Shown here piece after piece: positions 8,248 to 15,040 of a stretch of 18,669 nucleotides of DNA. The DNA is from Thomasclavelia sp. (GTDB taxonomy: Bacteria > Bacillota_I > Bacilli_A > Erysipelotrichales > Coprobacillaceae). Numbering within the stretch: position 1 is the first letter of the stretch; each line of letters starts with the position of its first letter. The notes beneath the pieces are model-generated. The model was not told the DNA's origin. It worked only from the letters and a program-made list of their open reading frames with translations, and did not search any database. Both the position numbers and the translations under genes were made by a program. The DNA is taken from assembly GCA_020025035.1 (NCBI GenBank), contig JAHHSU010000021.1, forward strand, positions 1 through 18,669, in the 5' to 3' direction.

Positions 8248-8355
8248 ATTAAAATGAAAGTAAATTTACGTTACTAGTGTTACATTCCATAATCATATCC
8301 TATAGTTGATGAACTTATTTGAAGTTTATTTATAATTTTATTTTTATTTTACAAT
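8248..8355. repeat. Palindromic MITE-like repeat, copy 2 (diverged)
   Basis: The right end (read inward on the minus strand from 8355) starts ATTGTAAAAT and matches the right end of the element at 57-174 over about 47 nt. Most of the differences in the first 32 nt are G-to-A type. A shared ATGTAACA lies at nearly the same distance (about 70 nt) from the end in both copies. The left end (8248 onward, ATTAAAATGAAAG) is an imperfect inverted copy of the right end. Length is about 108 bp and there is no ORF. Confidence 0.45.
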
Positions 8356-8385
8356 ATATATAAACACGACAAAATTAGACAAAAT

Positions 8386-8414
8386 TTGTATTGAATGTAG
8401 TAGTATGGTATGAT
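8386..8414 (+). promoter_or_regulatory. Promoter of the zinc-ribbon locus
   Basis: TTGTAT (8386-8391), a 17-nt spacer and TATGAT (8409-8414) preceded by TGG form an extended -10 promoter. It lies about 80 nt upstream of the first zinc-ribbon gene and may drive all three small genes. Confidence 0.6.
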
Positions 8415-8496
8415 ATTTTAAAGTAAAGAGAAACCATAGTGATAAAAAATGTGTGGTTAATCTTTATGATTGAATACGATAAAGGAGAATGAAAGA

Positions 8497-8781
8497 ATGT
8501 ATTGTAAAAACTGTGGAAAAGAAATTGACGATAATGCAGATGTATGTATTTATTGTGGTTCATTTACTAAATCAGAAGTAGAAGAAGATAATGGTGGTTT
8601 TGGATGGAGTCTTCTAGGTTGTTGTGTTCCAATTGTTGGACTTATATTGTATTTTTTATGGAAGGATTCTAAACCAAATAATGCAAAGGCAGTTGGAAAA
8701 GGTGCATTAATATCAGTAATTGTTGTTGCATCAGTTTATTTATTATTGTTTATGTTTGGAATACTTGCTGTATTGATATGA
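8497..8781 (+). CDS. Zinc-ribbon membrane protein, paralogue A
   Basis: A 94-aa protein with an N-terminal zinc ribbon: C3-x2-C6 and C17-x2-C20 within MYCKNCGKEIDDNADVCIYC. An acidic linker and two hydrophobic segments follow (about 33-52 and 68-92), predicting a small membrane protein with the ribbon in the cytoplasm. The start is set by AAAGGAG at 8481-8487, about 9 nt from this ATG; a TTG at 8470 precedes the ribosome site and is rejected. It is a clear paralogue of the gene at 9271, matching closely in the ribbon and in the LLG/LILYxLxK first membrane segment. Family members of the zinc_ribbon_2 type are common in Bacillota and mostly uncharacterised. I assign no function. Confidence 0.85.
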   Translation: MYCKNCGKEIDDNADVCIYCGSFTKSEVEEDNGGFGWSLLGCCVPIVGLILYFLWKDSKPNNAKAVGKGALISVIVVASVYLLLFMFGILAVLI

Positions 8782-8819
8782 TAAATATTTTATTGAAAAT
8801 AAAGTATTGATATAAATAT

Positions 8820-9215
8820 ATGATGTTATTTACAAAGGTTTATCATCGAGTTTTATTATTTGTATATCAATGGTTACCTATTATATTTGGATGTCACTGT
8901 AAGGATGAACGTTCATTTTATTATCATCATAGAAAGTTTCCAATTTGTGCTAGATGTACGGGAGAATTACTTGGAATAGTATGTTCATGTATATGTTTTT
9001 ATTTTTTTCAATTATCAGTGACTGTAAATGTTATATTATTAATACCATTAATAGTTGATGGATTCATACAGTTTAAAACGTCCTATGAAAGTAACAATAT
9101 CAAAAGGTTAATTACAGGTTGTTTATTTGGTTATGGATTTTTTAATCTGTTACTTTTATCTTTTATGTTTATAGTAAACCTAGGAATGAAATTTGGCCGA
9201 TACATTATTCAATAA
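8820..9215 (+). CDS. DUF2085 membrane protein
   Basis: A 131-aa integral membrane protein of the DUF2085 type. The diagnostic N-terminal motif is visible: GCHCKDERSF (24-33) followed by FPICARCTGELLG (40-52), with Cys25, Cys27, Cys43 and Cys46 plus His26 available as metal or redox ligands. Hydrophobic helices follow at about 50-66, 69-80 and 103-123. The family also shows a conserved polar stretch between helices, here DGFIQFKTSYESNN, and TGCLFGYG. Function of the family is unknown. The gene has no strong ribosome site upstream of its ATGATG start. It begins 38 nt after the first zinc-ribbon gene, so it may depend on that gene's transcription. The second zinc-ribbon paralogue follows it. Confidence 0.75.
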   Translation: MMLFTKVYHRVLLFVYQWLPIIFGCHCKDERSFYYHHRKFPICARCTGELLGIVCSCICFYFFQLSVTVNVILLIPLIVDGFIQFKTSYESNNIKRLITGCLFGYGFFNLLLLSFMFIVNLGMKFGRYIIQ

Positions 9216-9270
9216 TATTGTAATTGGAAGATGAAGAATTTGTTATATAATAATAAAGGAGGTGTATAGG

Positions 9271-9570
9271 ATGTATTGTAGAAATTGTGGAAAAGAAATT
9301 GATGACAAAGCAGAAGTATGTATAAACTGTGGAGTCTTTACAAAATCTAATGAGCCAATGGGAAGTTTAGAAAAGGTATGTTGGGGATTATTAGGCTTTT
9401 TTATCCCAGTAATAATAAGTTTAATATTATATTTACTATTAAAAAATTCTAGACATGATATTGCAAAGATGATTGGATTTGGTTCATTAGTCAAAATTGG
9501 ATTGTATTTTTCAGTAATTATTTTATATTTATGCCTTTTTGTATTATTAGGTGGTTTAATATTTTTATAA
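9271..9570 (+). CDS. Zinc-ribbon membrane protein, paralogue B
   Basis: A 99-aa paralogue of the protein at 8497-8781. The ribbon MYCRNCGKEIDDKAEVCINC has Cys at 3, 6, 17 and 20. A short linker ending near GSLEK precedes two hydrophobic segments (about 31-51 and 66-98), longer than in copy A. AAGGAGG at 9256-9262 sets the start at 9271; an in-frame GTG at 9262 overlaps the ribosome site and is rejected. The duplication is old, because the membrane parts have diverged much more than the ribbon. The gene ends just before a strong terminator, closing the three-gene locus. Function unknown. Confidence 0.85.
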   Translation: MYCRNCGKEIDDKAEVCINCGVFTKSNEPMGSLEKVCWGLLGFFIPVIISLILYLLLKNSRHDIAKMIGFGSLVKIGLYFSVIILYLCLFVLLGGLIFL

Positions 9571-9573
9571 AAT

Positions 9574-9601
9574 AAAAACAACGCTTATTGCGTTGTTTTT
9601 T
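9574..9601. terminator. Bidirectional terminator between convergent genes
   Basis: An 11-bp perfect stem (9574-9584 AAAAACAACGC with 9590-9600) encloses a 5-nt loop with T-runs in both directions. It serves the zinc-ribbon locus (+) and the ABC-F gene (-), whose stop codon overlaps the stem edge. Confidence 0.85.
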
Positions 9602-11459
9602 ATTGGAGAGATTCCCATTCTTCGATGAAAGATTCTAGTTCTTTTTCTAATGTTGTAATGGTATTTGTTAATTCATTATATTTAAGATAATCATTAAGAT
9701 ATTCTTCATTATTTAATAATTGATTATTTTCTTGGATTAAGTTTTCAATATTAGATATTTGTTGTTCTAATTTATTAATTTGGTTTTGTTTTTTTCTTTG
9801 TATTGCTTGATTTAATTTACGTGTTTGGTAGTCAGTTTCTTTTGGTTTTAAATGATCTTTAGTATTAATATTTGAAATTAATATTTCATCATTTATATTT
9901 TTAGGAATAATACCATCTGGTTTTAATTCTACAATTCTAGTAGCTATTTTGTTGATAAAATAGCGATCATGACTAATAAATAAAATAGTTCCTTTATAAT
10001 GTAATAAGGCATCTTCTAAAATTTCTTTTGATAAAATATCTAGATGGTTTGTTGGTTCATCCAAAATTAAGAAATTTGCATTTGTAAGTAATAGTTTAGC
10101 TAACATTACTCGACCCTTTTGTCCACCACTTAAAGATGAAATTTCTTGTAGTACATCATCATTTTTAAATTGTAAAGAAGCAAGTAAACTTCTTATTTGG
10201 GTATGATTTAGTTTAGGATATTCATCATGAATTTCATTAAAGATACTTTTATGAGGATGTAATGAACGAAATTCTTGATCATAATAACCACATTCTACTT
10301 TACTGCCAAACTTAATAGTTCCACTTGTTGGGGATAATTGTTGTAGTATTAATTGAAGGAGTGTGGTTTTTCCAATTCCATTAGGTCCAATTAATGCAAT
10401 TCTTTCATTTCTTTTGATATCCAAATGAACATTTTTAAATAAATATTCTTGATGATATTGAAAAGAAAGATCTTCAATTTTTAATACATCATAGCCACTT
10501 TGTTCATTGATGACAAAATGAAGTTTCATGGGATCATTATCATGAAGTGGTTTTTCAAGTTTTTCCATTTTAGATAATTGTTTTTCTTTACTATTAGCTC
10601 TTTTAATAGATTTTTGACGATTAAATGATTTTAATAATGCGATACTTTCTTCTTGTTTTTTTATTTTAGCTTGTTGGTTTTGATAATGTTTTTTTTCAAT
10701 TTGCAGGTTGCTTTCTTTTTGTTTTAGGTATTGTGTGTAGTTAGAATGATAGATAAAAGACTTTCCATGTTGTATTTCTAATATACTTGAACAAATTTGA
10801 TCAATAAAATAGCGATCATGACTAACTGTAATGATTGCTCCTGAATAATTTTTTAAATATCCTTCTAACCATGTAATAGCATTTGTATCTAGGTGGTTAG
10901 TAGGTTCATCTAGTAATAGTATATCTGGATTTAATAACAATAGTTTCGCAAGTGAAACTCTAGTTTTTTGACCTCCTGATAGTGTATGAATTTTTAAGTT
11001 TAAATCTTCTGATGTAAAACCTAACCCTATAATAACTCCTTGGATTTTACTTTGGTAACTATAACCTTCTAATTCGTTAAATTGGTGTGAAAGCACATCA
11101 TATTCTTTCATGATTTGATCTATGTTATGATGAGTGCTCATTAATTGTTCAAGTTCACGTAAACGTAATTCCATTTCAATTAAGGGCGTAAAAACAGATA
11201 ATAATTCTTCGTAAATGGTACAATCTTGGTTTAAATTAGATTCTTGAGTTAAATAACCAGTCGTCACATTTTTAGGGATAAATATTTCACCTGAATCACA
11301 ACTTTCTTGACCTGATATTATCTTTAGTAATGTTGATTTACCAGCTCCATTTATTCCAATTATCGCAATTTTTTCTCGCTCCTCTATTTTAAATGTAACT
11401 TCTTTTAAAATAGTAGTAGAACCAAAAGATTTTGAAATATTACTACATTGAAGTAACAT
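9600..11459 (-). CDS. ABC-F family ATPase (ribosome-associated type)
   Basis: Soluble tandem ATPase with two nucleotide-binding domains and no membrane segment, the layout of ABC-F translation factors that act at the ribosomal E site. Domain 1 has Walker A GINGAGKST (35-43), signature LSGGQK (160-165) and LLLDEPTNHLD (181-191). Domain 2 has GPNGIGKTT (358-366), LSGGQK (443-448) and ILDEPTNHLD (465-474). The charged, coiled linker between them (about 240-305) is the ribosome- or tRNA-contacting element of the family. A C-terminal coiled coil (about 540-615) makes it most like YdiF/Uup. The 619-aa length fits. Antibiotic-resistance ABC-F proteins share the architecture, but nothing here specifically suggests resistance. 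The ATG follows a GGAAGGTGATC-type ribosome site. It is a single-gene unit with its own promoter. Confidence 0.92.
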   Translation of the reverse strand: MLLQCSNISKSFGSTTILKEVTFKIEEREKIAIIGINGAGKSTLLKIISGQESCDSGEIFIPKNVTTGYLTQESNLNQDCTIYEELLSVFTPLIEMELRLRELEQLMSTHHNIDQIMKEYDVLSHQFNELEGYSYQSKIQGVIIGLGFTSEDLNLKIHTLSGGQKTRVSLAKLLLLNPDILLLDEPTNHLDTNAITWLEGYLKNYSGAIITVSHDRYFIDQICSSILEIQHGKSFIYHSNYTQYLKQKESNLQIEKKHYQNQQAKIKKQEESIALLKSFNRQKSIKRANSKEKQLSKMEKLEKPLHDNDPMKLHFVINEQSGYDVLKIEDLSFQYHQEYLFKNVHLDIKRNERIALIGPNGIGKTTLLQLILQQLSPTSGTIKFGSKVECGYYDQEFRSLHPHKSIFNEIHDEYPKLNHTQIRSLLASLQFKNDDVLQEISSLSGGQKGRVMLAKLLLTNANFLILDEPTNHLDILSKEILEDALLHYKGTILFISHDRYFINKIATRIVELKPDGIIPKNINDEILISNINTKDHLKPKETDYQTRKLNQAIQRKKQNQINKLEQQISNIENLIQENNQLLNNEEYLNDYLKYNELTNTITTLEKELESFIEEWESLQ

Positions 11460-11486
11460 TTGATCACCTTCCTTTTAACGAGTTTT

Positions 11487-11515
11487 ATTGTATCAAATTT
11501 TATCATGATATTCAA
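11487..11515 (-). promoter_or_regulatory. Promoter of the ABC-F gene
   Basis: Read on the minus strand: TTGAAT (11510-11515), a 17-nt spacer, and TACAAT (11487-11492) preceded by TGA. The leader is only about 20 nt, so there is no room for the long attenuator leaders seen before some resistance ABC-F genes. Confidence 0.6.
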
Positions 11516-11542
11516 AATCATTGATGAATTTATACTGATTTA

Positions 11543-11558
11543 TTTCTATATATAGAAA
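11543..11558. repeat. 16-bp perfect palindrome in a divergent intergenic region
   Basis: TTTCTATATATAGAAA is perfectly self-complementary. It lies between the divergent promoters of the ABC-F gene and the DUF5011 gene. It could be an operator, but in DNA this AT-rich it may be chance. Confidence 0.25.
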
Positions 11559-11613
11559 CAAATAATAAATATGATAAAAATTATAATATTTACTAACACA
11601 AATTGATACAAAA

Positions 11614-11622
11614 TGATATAAT
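11614..11622 (+). promoter_or_regulatory. Extended -10 element of the DUF5011-type gene
   Basis: TGATATAAT (TG at 11614-11615, TATAAT at 11617-11622), about 27 nt upstream of the ATG at 11649. No clear -35 is present. Confidence 0.5.
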
Positions 11623-11648
11623 ATATAAAGAAGGTATGAGGGGTCAAT

Positions 11649-12434
11649 ATGGATAAAAAAGGAAGAGTTATCATAGAAAGTATGGTTGTTTTATTAGTAG
11701 GTGCTATTGGAATTACATCATTGTTGTTTTTGGTTGATCCATTAAGGATTAAACAAGAACAGTTTACCTTTGAACTTCATGATCATATTCCTACAGATCC
11801 CAAAAATTATATTGATGCAAATGATAATGTTTTAAGTGCTGTGACAATGAATTTTAGTAATGTAGATACAAACAAGGTAGGTACATATGAGGTGTCAGCT
11901 CAATATTTAGGAAAAGAATATTTTTTTAATATTCAAATTAAAGACACTGTTAAACCAATTGCAAAATTAGTACAAACAAAATATGAGATTTATGTCAATG
12001 AAACATTATATGCAAAAGATATGGTAAAAGATGTTGTGGAAGATTCATCTTATCATATATATTTTGATGAAGAGGGACATCCTGAGTCAAAGACGTTTAC
12101 TGAAGCAAAAGTATATAATAATATATACATTATTGTAGAAGACGAACATGGTAATAAATCGCAACGATTAAGAGTAAGTGTATCTGTAAAACCAGATAAT
12201 GATAAACCAATTTTAAGAGGAATTCGTGATAGTGTAATTCCACTTTATGAACCATTTGATCCTTATCAAGGAGTAGAAGCATTAGATAAAACTGATGGTA
12301 ATATTACTAATCGTATCGATATTCATGGGGATGTAAATACCAATCAACCAGGTATTTATCAAATTACTTATAAAGTGACTGATTCTAGTGGGAATACTAC
12401 AATAAAGATGCGAAAAATTGTAGTAGAATCATAA
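11649..12434 (+). CDS. Membrane-anchored protein with DUF5011 Ig-like domains
   Basis: A 261-aa protein with one N-terminal membrane segment (about residues 10-30, after a charged MDKKGR start) and an extracellular beta-rich remainder. The C-terminal 85 or so residues match DUF5011/bacterial Ig-like wording. They start at DNDKPIL, continue through EPFDPYQGVEALDKTDGNIT and GDVNTNQPGIYQITY, and end in KVTDSSGNTTIKMRKIVV. The middle section (KVGTYEVSAQYLG, then DTVKPIA) looks like one or two further, more diverged repeats of the same fold. The anchor is uncleaved as far as I can see, since no Ala-x-Ala site follows the helix. Such domains are usually stalks or binding modules of surface proteins; no catalytic domain is present. 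It has its own promoter and terminator, so it is a single-gene unit. Confidence 0.78.
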   Translation: MDKKGRVIIESMVVLLVGAIGITSLLFLVDPLRIKQEQFTFELHDHIPTDPKNYIDANDNVLSAVTMNFSNVDTNKVGTYEVSAQYLGKEYFFNIQIKDTVKPIAKLVQTKYEIYVNETLYAKDMVKDVVEDSSYHIYFDEEGHPESKTFTEAKVYNNIYIIVEDEHGNKSQRLRVSVSVKPDNDKPILRGIRDSVIPLYEPFDPYQGVEALDKTDGNITNRIDIHGDVNTNQPGIYQITYKVTDSSGNTTIKMRKIVVES

Positions 12435-12465
12435 AAGGTGAAAATATTTTTCACCTTTTATAATT
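12433..12465 (+). terminator. Terminator of the DUF5011-type gene
   Basis: A 12-bp perfect stem (AAAAGGTGAAAA, 12433-12444, with 12448-12459) has a 3-nt loop and directly follows the stop codon. The T-run is formed by the 3' arm. Confidence 0.8.
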
Positions 12466-12593
12466 TACTTTCCATGTTTATAAGTCATATATCTTGTATT
12501 TAGATAATACCTTAGTAGAAATGTATAATGATTTATAAATAATTAATTAGATTAGCTTGGATAATGTGAAAGTTAAATATTAAGGAACAGCCC

Positions 12594-12622
12594 TTGACAA
12601 ATATAAAATTCAAATCTATACT
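12594..12622 (+). promoter_or_regulatory. Strong promoter of queT
   Basis: TTGACA (12594-12599), exactly 17 nt, then TATACT (12617-12622). This is the best sigma-A match in the window. The start of transcription would be about 12629-12630, leaving a 50-nt leader. Confidence 0.75.
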
Positions 12623-12629
12623 TTTAGAT

Positions 12630-12684
12630 GTTTTCAATGAGGTGACATTTAAGTGAAAACAATTTGTGATAAAGGAGCAAAATG
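12630..12684 (+). promoter_or_regulatory. Structured queT leader, candidate preQ1-responsive element
   Basis: The predicted transcript begins almost exactly at a 7-bp perfect hairpin: GTTTTCA (12630-12636) pairs with TGAAAAC (12654-12660) around a 17-nt loop. Loop bases CATTT (12646-12650) can pair with AAATG (12680-12684), which covers the first start codon. The stem, loop and short tail ending in AAAGGAG are arranged like compact preQ1 riboswitches, and queT genes are known riboswitch targets. The bases do not match the preQ1-I or preQ1-II consensus as I remember them. The assignment is therefore a hypothesis. Confidence 0.35.
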
Positions 12685-13158
12685 ATGAAATTGAATGCAA
12701 GACAAATTGCAATTAATGCTTTCATTGCGACACTCTATGCTGTTTTTACAATAATGATTACCCCTATTTCATATGGAAACCTTCAATTACGATTATCTGA
12801 AATCATGGTTTTTTTAGCATTTTACCAACAAAAATATATACCTGGTTTAGTATTAGGTTGTTTATTGGCAAATATTTTATCACCTTTAGGGTGGATAGAT
12901 ATGGTATTTGGAACATTTAGTACATTATTAGTTTGTGTGTCAATGTATCATATACGTCATAAATATCGTGCAGCATTTGTTGGGGCCTTGATTACAGGGA
13001 TTGTAATTGGATTAGAATTAAAAATTGTATTTGGTATAGGATGGATATGGAATTTTATGTATGTTGCAATTGGAGAATTAATTGTATTATTTTTAGGTGC
13101 AATAATTTTTACCTACTTTGAAAAAAATGAACATATTAAAAAGTTCTTAGATTTATAA
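12682..13158 (+). CDS. queT: QueT, substrate-binding subunit of a queuosine-precursor ECF transporter
   Basis: Membrane S-component that binds a queuosine precursor (preQ1 or queuine) and works with the shared ECF energizing module (EcfA1/A2/T), which is not encoded here. The 158-aa protein has about six hydrophobic segments. It carries the family wording ARQIAINAFIATLYA (6-20), SYGNLQLRLSE (29-39) and IPGLVLGCLLANILSPLGWIDMVFG in the middle. AAAGGAG at 12671-12677 is 4 nt from the ATG at 12682 and 7 nt from a second ATG at 12685, so translation may really begin at 12685. It lies 1.2 kb from the tgt-queA-queH operon on the other strand, which supplies its functional context. Confidence 0.88.
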   Translation: MMKLNARQIAINAFIATLYAVFTIMITPISYGNLQLRLSEIMVFLAFYQQKYIPGLVLGCLLANILSPLGWIDMVFGTFSTLLVCVSMYHIRHKYRAAFVGALITGIVIGLELKIVFGIGWIWNFMYVAIGELIVLFLGAIIFTYFEKNEHIKKFLDL

Positions 13159-13163
13159 ACGAC

Positions 13164-13195
13164 AAGGCAATTACATTTTAGTAATTGCTTTTATT
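13164..13195 (+). terminator. Terminator of queT
   Basis: An 8-bp stem (GCAATTAC 13167-13174 with 13181-13188) encloses a 6-nt loop and is followed by TTTTATT. Confidence 0.75.
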
Positions 13196-13282
13196 ATGAT
13201 TGCTAATATTTACTAGATAGTATTAAATACTAGGTGGTATAGTAAGATAAATAAGAATTATTTCATTTAAAAAAAGGAATAA

Positions 13283-13302
13283 TGATATAATTTTTGTATA
13301 AT
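13283..13302 (+). promoter_or_regulatory. Candidate -10 elements of the DUF4176 unit
   Basis: TGATATAAT (TATAAT at 13286-13291) is an extended -10, and a second TATAAT lies at 13297-13302. The leader is about 80-90 nt. No good -35 is visible. Confidence 0.4.
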
Positions 13303-13379
13303 AGAATAGTGAATATAGATAGTAAAAGGATAATTATTCAAAAAGCATTATGTATATTCATATAGGAAGGAGTAATATG

Positions 13380-14048
13380 ATGAATCATATTTTAGAAGAT
13401 CAACTTAAATTAGACTATATTCAAAAAATGTCTCAAAATCTTAATGTATCTCATTCAACAATAGAATTTTTTGCTTCACTAGCTCAAAAAGATTTGTCTA
13501 TGGTAAAAGAGATATATAAATATGTTCAAGAGAAAAAAAGATATTCTAATCTTGATGAGCATCTTGAAATTATTGTTATCGATCATCTTGTATGCATATA
13601 CATTGATTCTAAGGAAGTAGATATAGGATTTATTAAATTTAAAAATTTTATTGCGGGAATTATTGATTTGTTTGAAGTTGTGTATCCATTAGGAACGGTA
13701 GTGAACTTAAAAGAAGAATTTTTAAATTTACTGACAGATCATACCAAAATAGAAAAGGCAACTTTTGTCATTACTTGCAGATATATTTATGATGATGAGG
13801 CTAAATCTTATTATCAGTATGGCGGTATTCCTTATCCAATAGGAATGATTGGTACACCAAAAACACTATATTTTACACCAGATTTAATCAAGGAAGTATT
13901 AAGTGTTGGTTATCATGATCATAAAGAAGATGTTTATGTATATGCAATGAAAAAAGAATTATTAATAGAAGATGATTATATTTCAATGGGATATGCTAAT
14001 ACTTATCAACAAAATACATTAGAAGAAAAATTAAGAGGAATAAAATGA
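13380..14048 (+). CDS. DUF4176-domain protein (type VII secretion associated family)
   Basis: A soluble 222-aa protein. Its second half matches DUF4176 as I know it: YPLGTVVNLK (about 103-112), a long strand pair, then YYQYGGIPYPIGMIG, LYFTPDLIKEVLSVGY and a C-terminal helix. DUF4176 proteins usually sit in type VII secretion (ESX/Ess) loci beside LXG toxins. Residues 1-100 are helical and then strand-rich with no family I recognise. AAGGAG at 13367-13372 is 7 nt from this ATG and 4 nt from the ATG at 13377; the frame also extends to an ATG at 13350 that precedes the ribosome site and is rejected. Its stop overlaps the start of the next gene in ATGA, so the two are translationally coupled. 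No LXG toxin or secretion ATPase is in the window. The role is inferred from the family only. Confidence 0.7.
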   Translation: MNHILEDQLKLDYIQKMSQNLNVSHSTIEFFASLAQKDLSMVKEIYKYVQEKKRYSNLDEHLEIIVIDHLVCIYIDSKEVDIGFIKFKNFIAGIIDLFEVVYPLGTVVNLKEEFLNLLTDHTKIEKATFVITCRYIYDDEAKSYYQYGGIPYPIGMIGTPKTLYFTPDLIKEVLSVGYHDHKEDVYVYAMKKELLIEDDYISMGYANTYQQNTLEEKLRGIK

Positions 14049-14350
14049 GTGATCAAGAAGTATCTATAGATGTAGAAGAATTAAAACGTCAAATAGAATA
14101 TTTAAATAATTCCATTGAACAATTAAAACCATATACCAGTTCGTTTATGTCTAATACAATATATATATTAGAGCAACTTAATTCTGATTTTATTTCTAGT
14201 ATAAAAGATGTCATCAAATATTTAGGCTATGAACAAATAAATCATATTATAGAAGGATTTGAAGCAATACGTAATCAAACACAAATAATTGTAGAAGAAT
14301 TTGAAAAAACAGATTGTCAAATGGGACAACTTATTCAAGACACAATGTAA
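14045..14350 (+). CDS. Small helical protein, LXG-chaperone-like (Lap/WXG100-like)
   Basis: A 101-aa protein predicted to be an almost all-helical hairpin with no signal peptide and no membrane segment. It opens with IDVEELKRQIEYLNNSIEQL, has a polar turn around residues 44-65, and ends with a second helix (about 66-98) carrying FEKTD near its end. This size and pattern resemble the small DUF3130/TIGR04197-type partners that bind LXG toxins for type VII export. There is no central WXG motif. It overlaps the DUF4176 gene by 4 nt (ATGA), and that partner is the main reason for the suggestion. Sequence alone would also fit any short coiled-coil protein, so the function is tentative. Confidence 0.5.
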   Translation: MSDQEVSIDVEELKRQIEYLNNSIEQLKPYTSSFMSNTIYILEQLNSDFISSIKDVIKYLGYEQINHIIEGFEAIRNQTQIIVEEFEKTDCQMGQLIQDTM

Positions 14351-14386
14351 TATAGGTATCATTGAATTATTATTTCCTAGGAAATT

Positions 14387-14419
14387 AAAAAAGAACTAAT
14401 CTTGATTTAGTTCTTTTTT
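14387..14419. terminator. Bidirectional terminator for the DUF4176 unit and the queuosine operon
   Basis: A 13-bp perfect stem (14387-14399 with 14407-14419) has a 7-nt loop, an A-run on the left and a T-run on the right. The stop codon of queH (14396-14398) lies inside the left arm. Confidence 0.85.
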
Positions 14420-15040
14420 AGGTCGTAGTAACATATCTTTATAAGAATAAAGACAGCCACAATAATTTTGACGATATAATTGATATTTGTTTGCAAGTTG
14501 TACAGATTTTTGATAACCGTTATTTTTTTTGAAATCAGCAAATAAAAATTTAGTTTGATCTTGGGGAAAGGATTGTCCAATTTCATTAATCCATTGACTT
14601 TTTTTATGTGGAGAAACGCTAAGTACAGTAGTCCAATAATCAAAGTGATAAGACAATGCGTATTGATAACAATCATTCATTCGTAGCTGATAACAAGTAA
14701 AACAACGTTTTCCACCTTCAGGTTCATTTTTTAAAGAATTAATTTTCTTTAAATATTCAATAGGTAAATAAGGTTTTTCTATAATTTTTATTTGTTGATT
14801 ATTAATTTGATTTAAATTTGAAACAAATGAAACTAATTCTTTATAGCGACGAGTATATTCTGCTTCTGGATAAATATTAGAATTAGAATAATAAATAGTA
14901 ATATCAAAATAATGACATAACTCCATTATCACATTTCCACAACATGGACCACAACATACATGTAATAGTAATGATGGACGTTTGTTTTTAATTTTTTTGA
15001 GTTCTTCTTTAAATAGAAGATCATAATTTATTTTATTCAT
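14396..15040 (-). CDS. queH: Epoxyqueuosine reductase QueH
   Basis: Catalyses the last step of queuosine synthesis, reduction of epoxyqueuosine in tRNA, and replaces the unrelated cobalamin enzyme QueG. The 214-aa protein has the DUF208 hallmarks: HVCCGPCCG (27-35), YYSNSNIYPEAEYTRR (40-55), KRCFTCYQLR (111-120), and TTVLSVSPHK near 137-146. Cys29, 30, 113 and 116 supply the iron-sulfur and metal ligands described for the family. Further Cys194 and Cys196 lie near the C-terminus in NYCGCLYS. It is the third gene of tgt-queA-queH, and its start overlaps the end of queA by 8 nt, so translation is coupled. No queG is present in the window. Confidence 0.93.
   Translation of the reverse strand: MNKINYDLLFKEELKKIKNKRPSLLLHVCCGPCCGNVIMELCHYFDITIYYSNSNIYPEAEYTRRYKELVSFVSNLNQINNQQIKIIEKPYLPIEYLKKINSLKNEPEGGKRCFTCYQLRMNDCYQYALSYHFDYWTTVLSVSPHKKSQWINEIGQSFPQDQTKFLFADFKKNNGYQKSVQLANKYQLYRQNYCGCLYSYKDMLLRPKKELNQD

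Larger units (their letters stand above)
8043..8496. other. Intergenic region between divergent rmuC and the zinc-ribbon locus
   Basis: This 454-bp gap has no convincing gene. It is very AT-rich with several ATTTATAAAT-like stretches (about 8165-8230). It contains a repeat copy (8248-8355) and the plus-strand promoter at 8386-8414. No terminator is needed here because the flanking genes are divergent. An rmuC promoter must lie near its left edge but is not clear. Confidence 0.6.

Noticed and set aside
9243..9581. Minus-strand frame of 112 codons opposite the second zinc-ribbon gene
   Set aside because: It is antisense to a well-supported gene with a strong ribosome site and runs through the terminator stem. 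Its composition reflects the complement of hydrophobic codons.
12582..12606. AAGGAACAGCCCTT as part of a preQ1-I type riboswitch
   Set aside because: It overlaps the near-perfect -35 of the queT promoter and so would lie upstream of the transcript. Pairing is only about 4 bp.
14407..14676. Second minus-strand frame of 89 codons within queH
   Set aside because: It overlaps the motif-bearing QueH frame entirely and has no start signal of its own.
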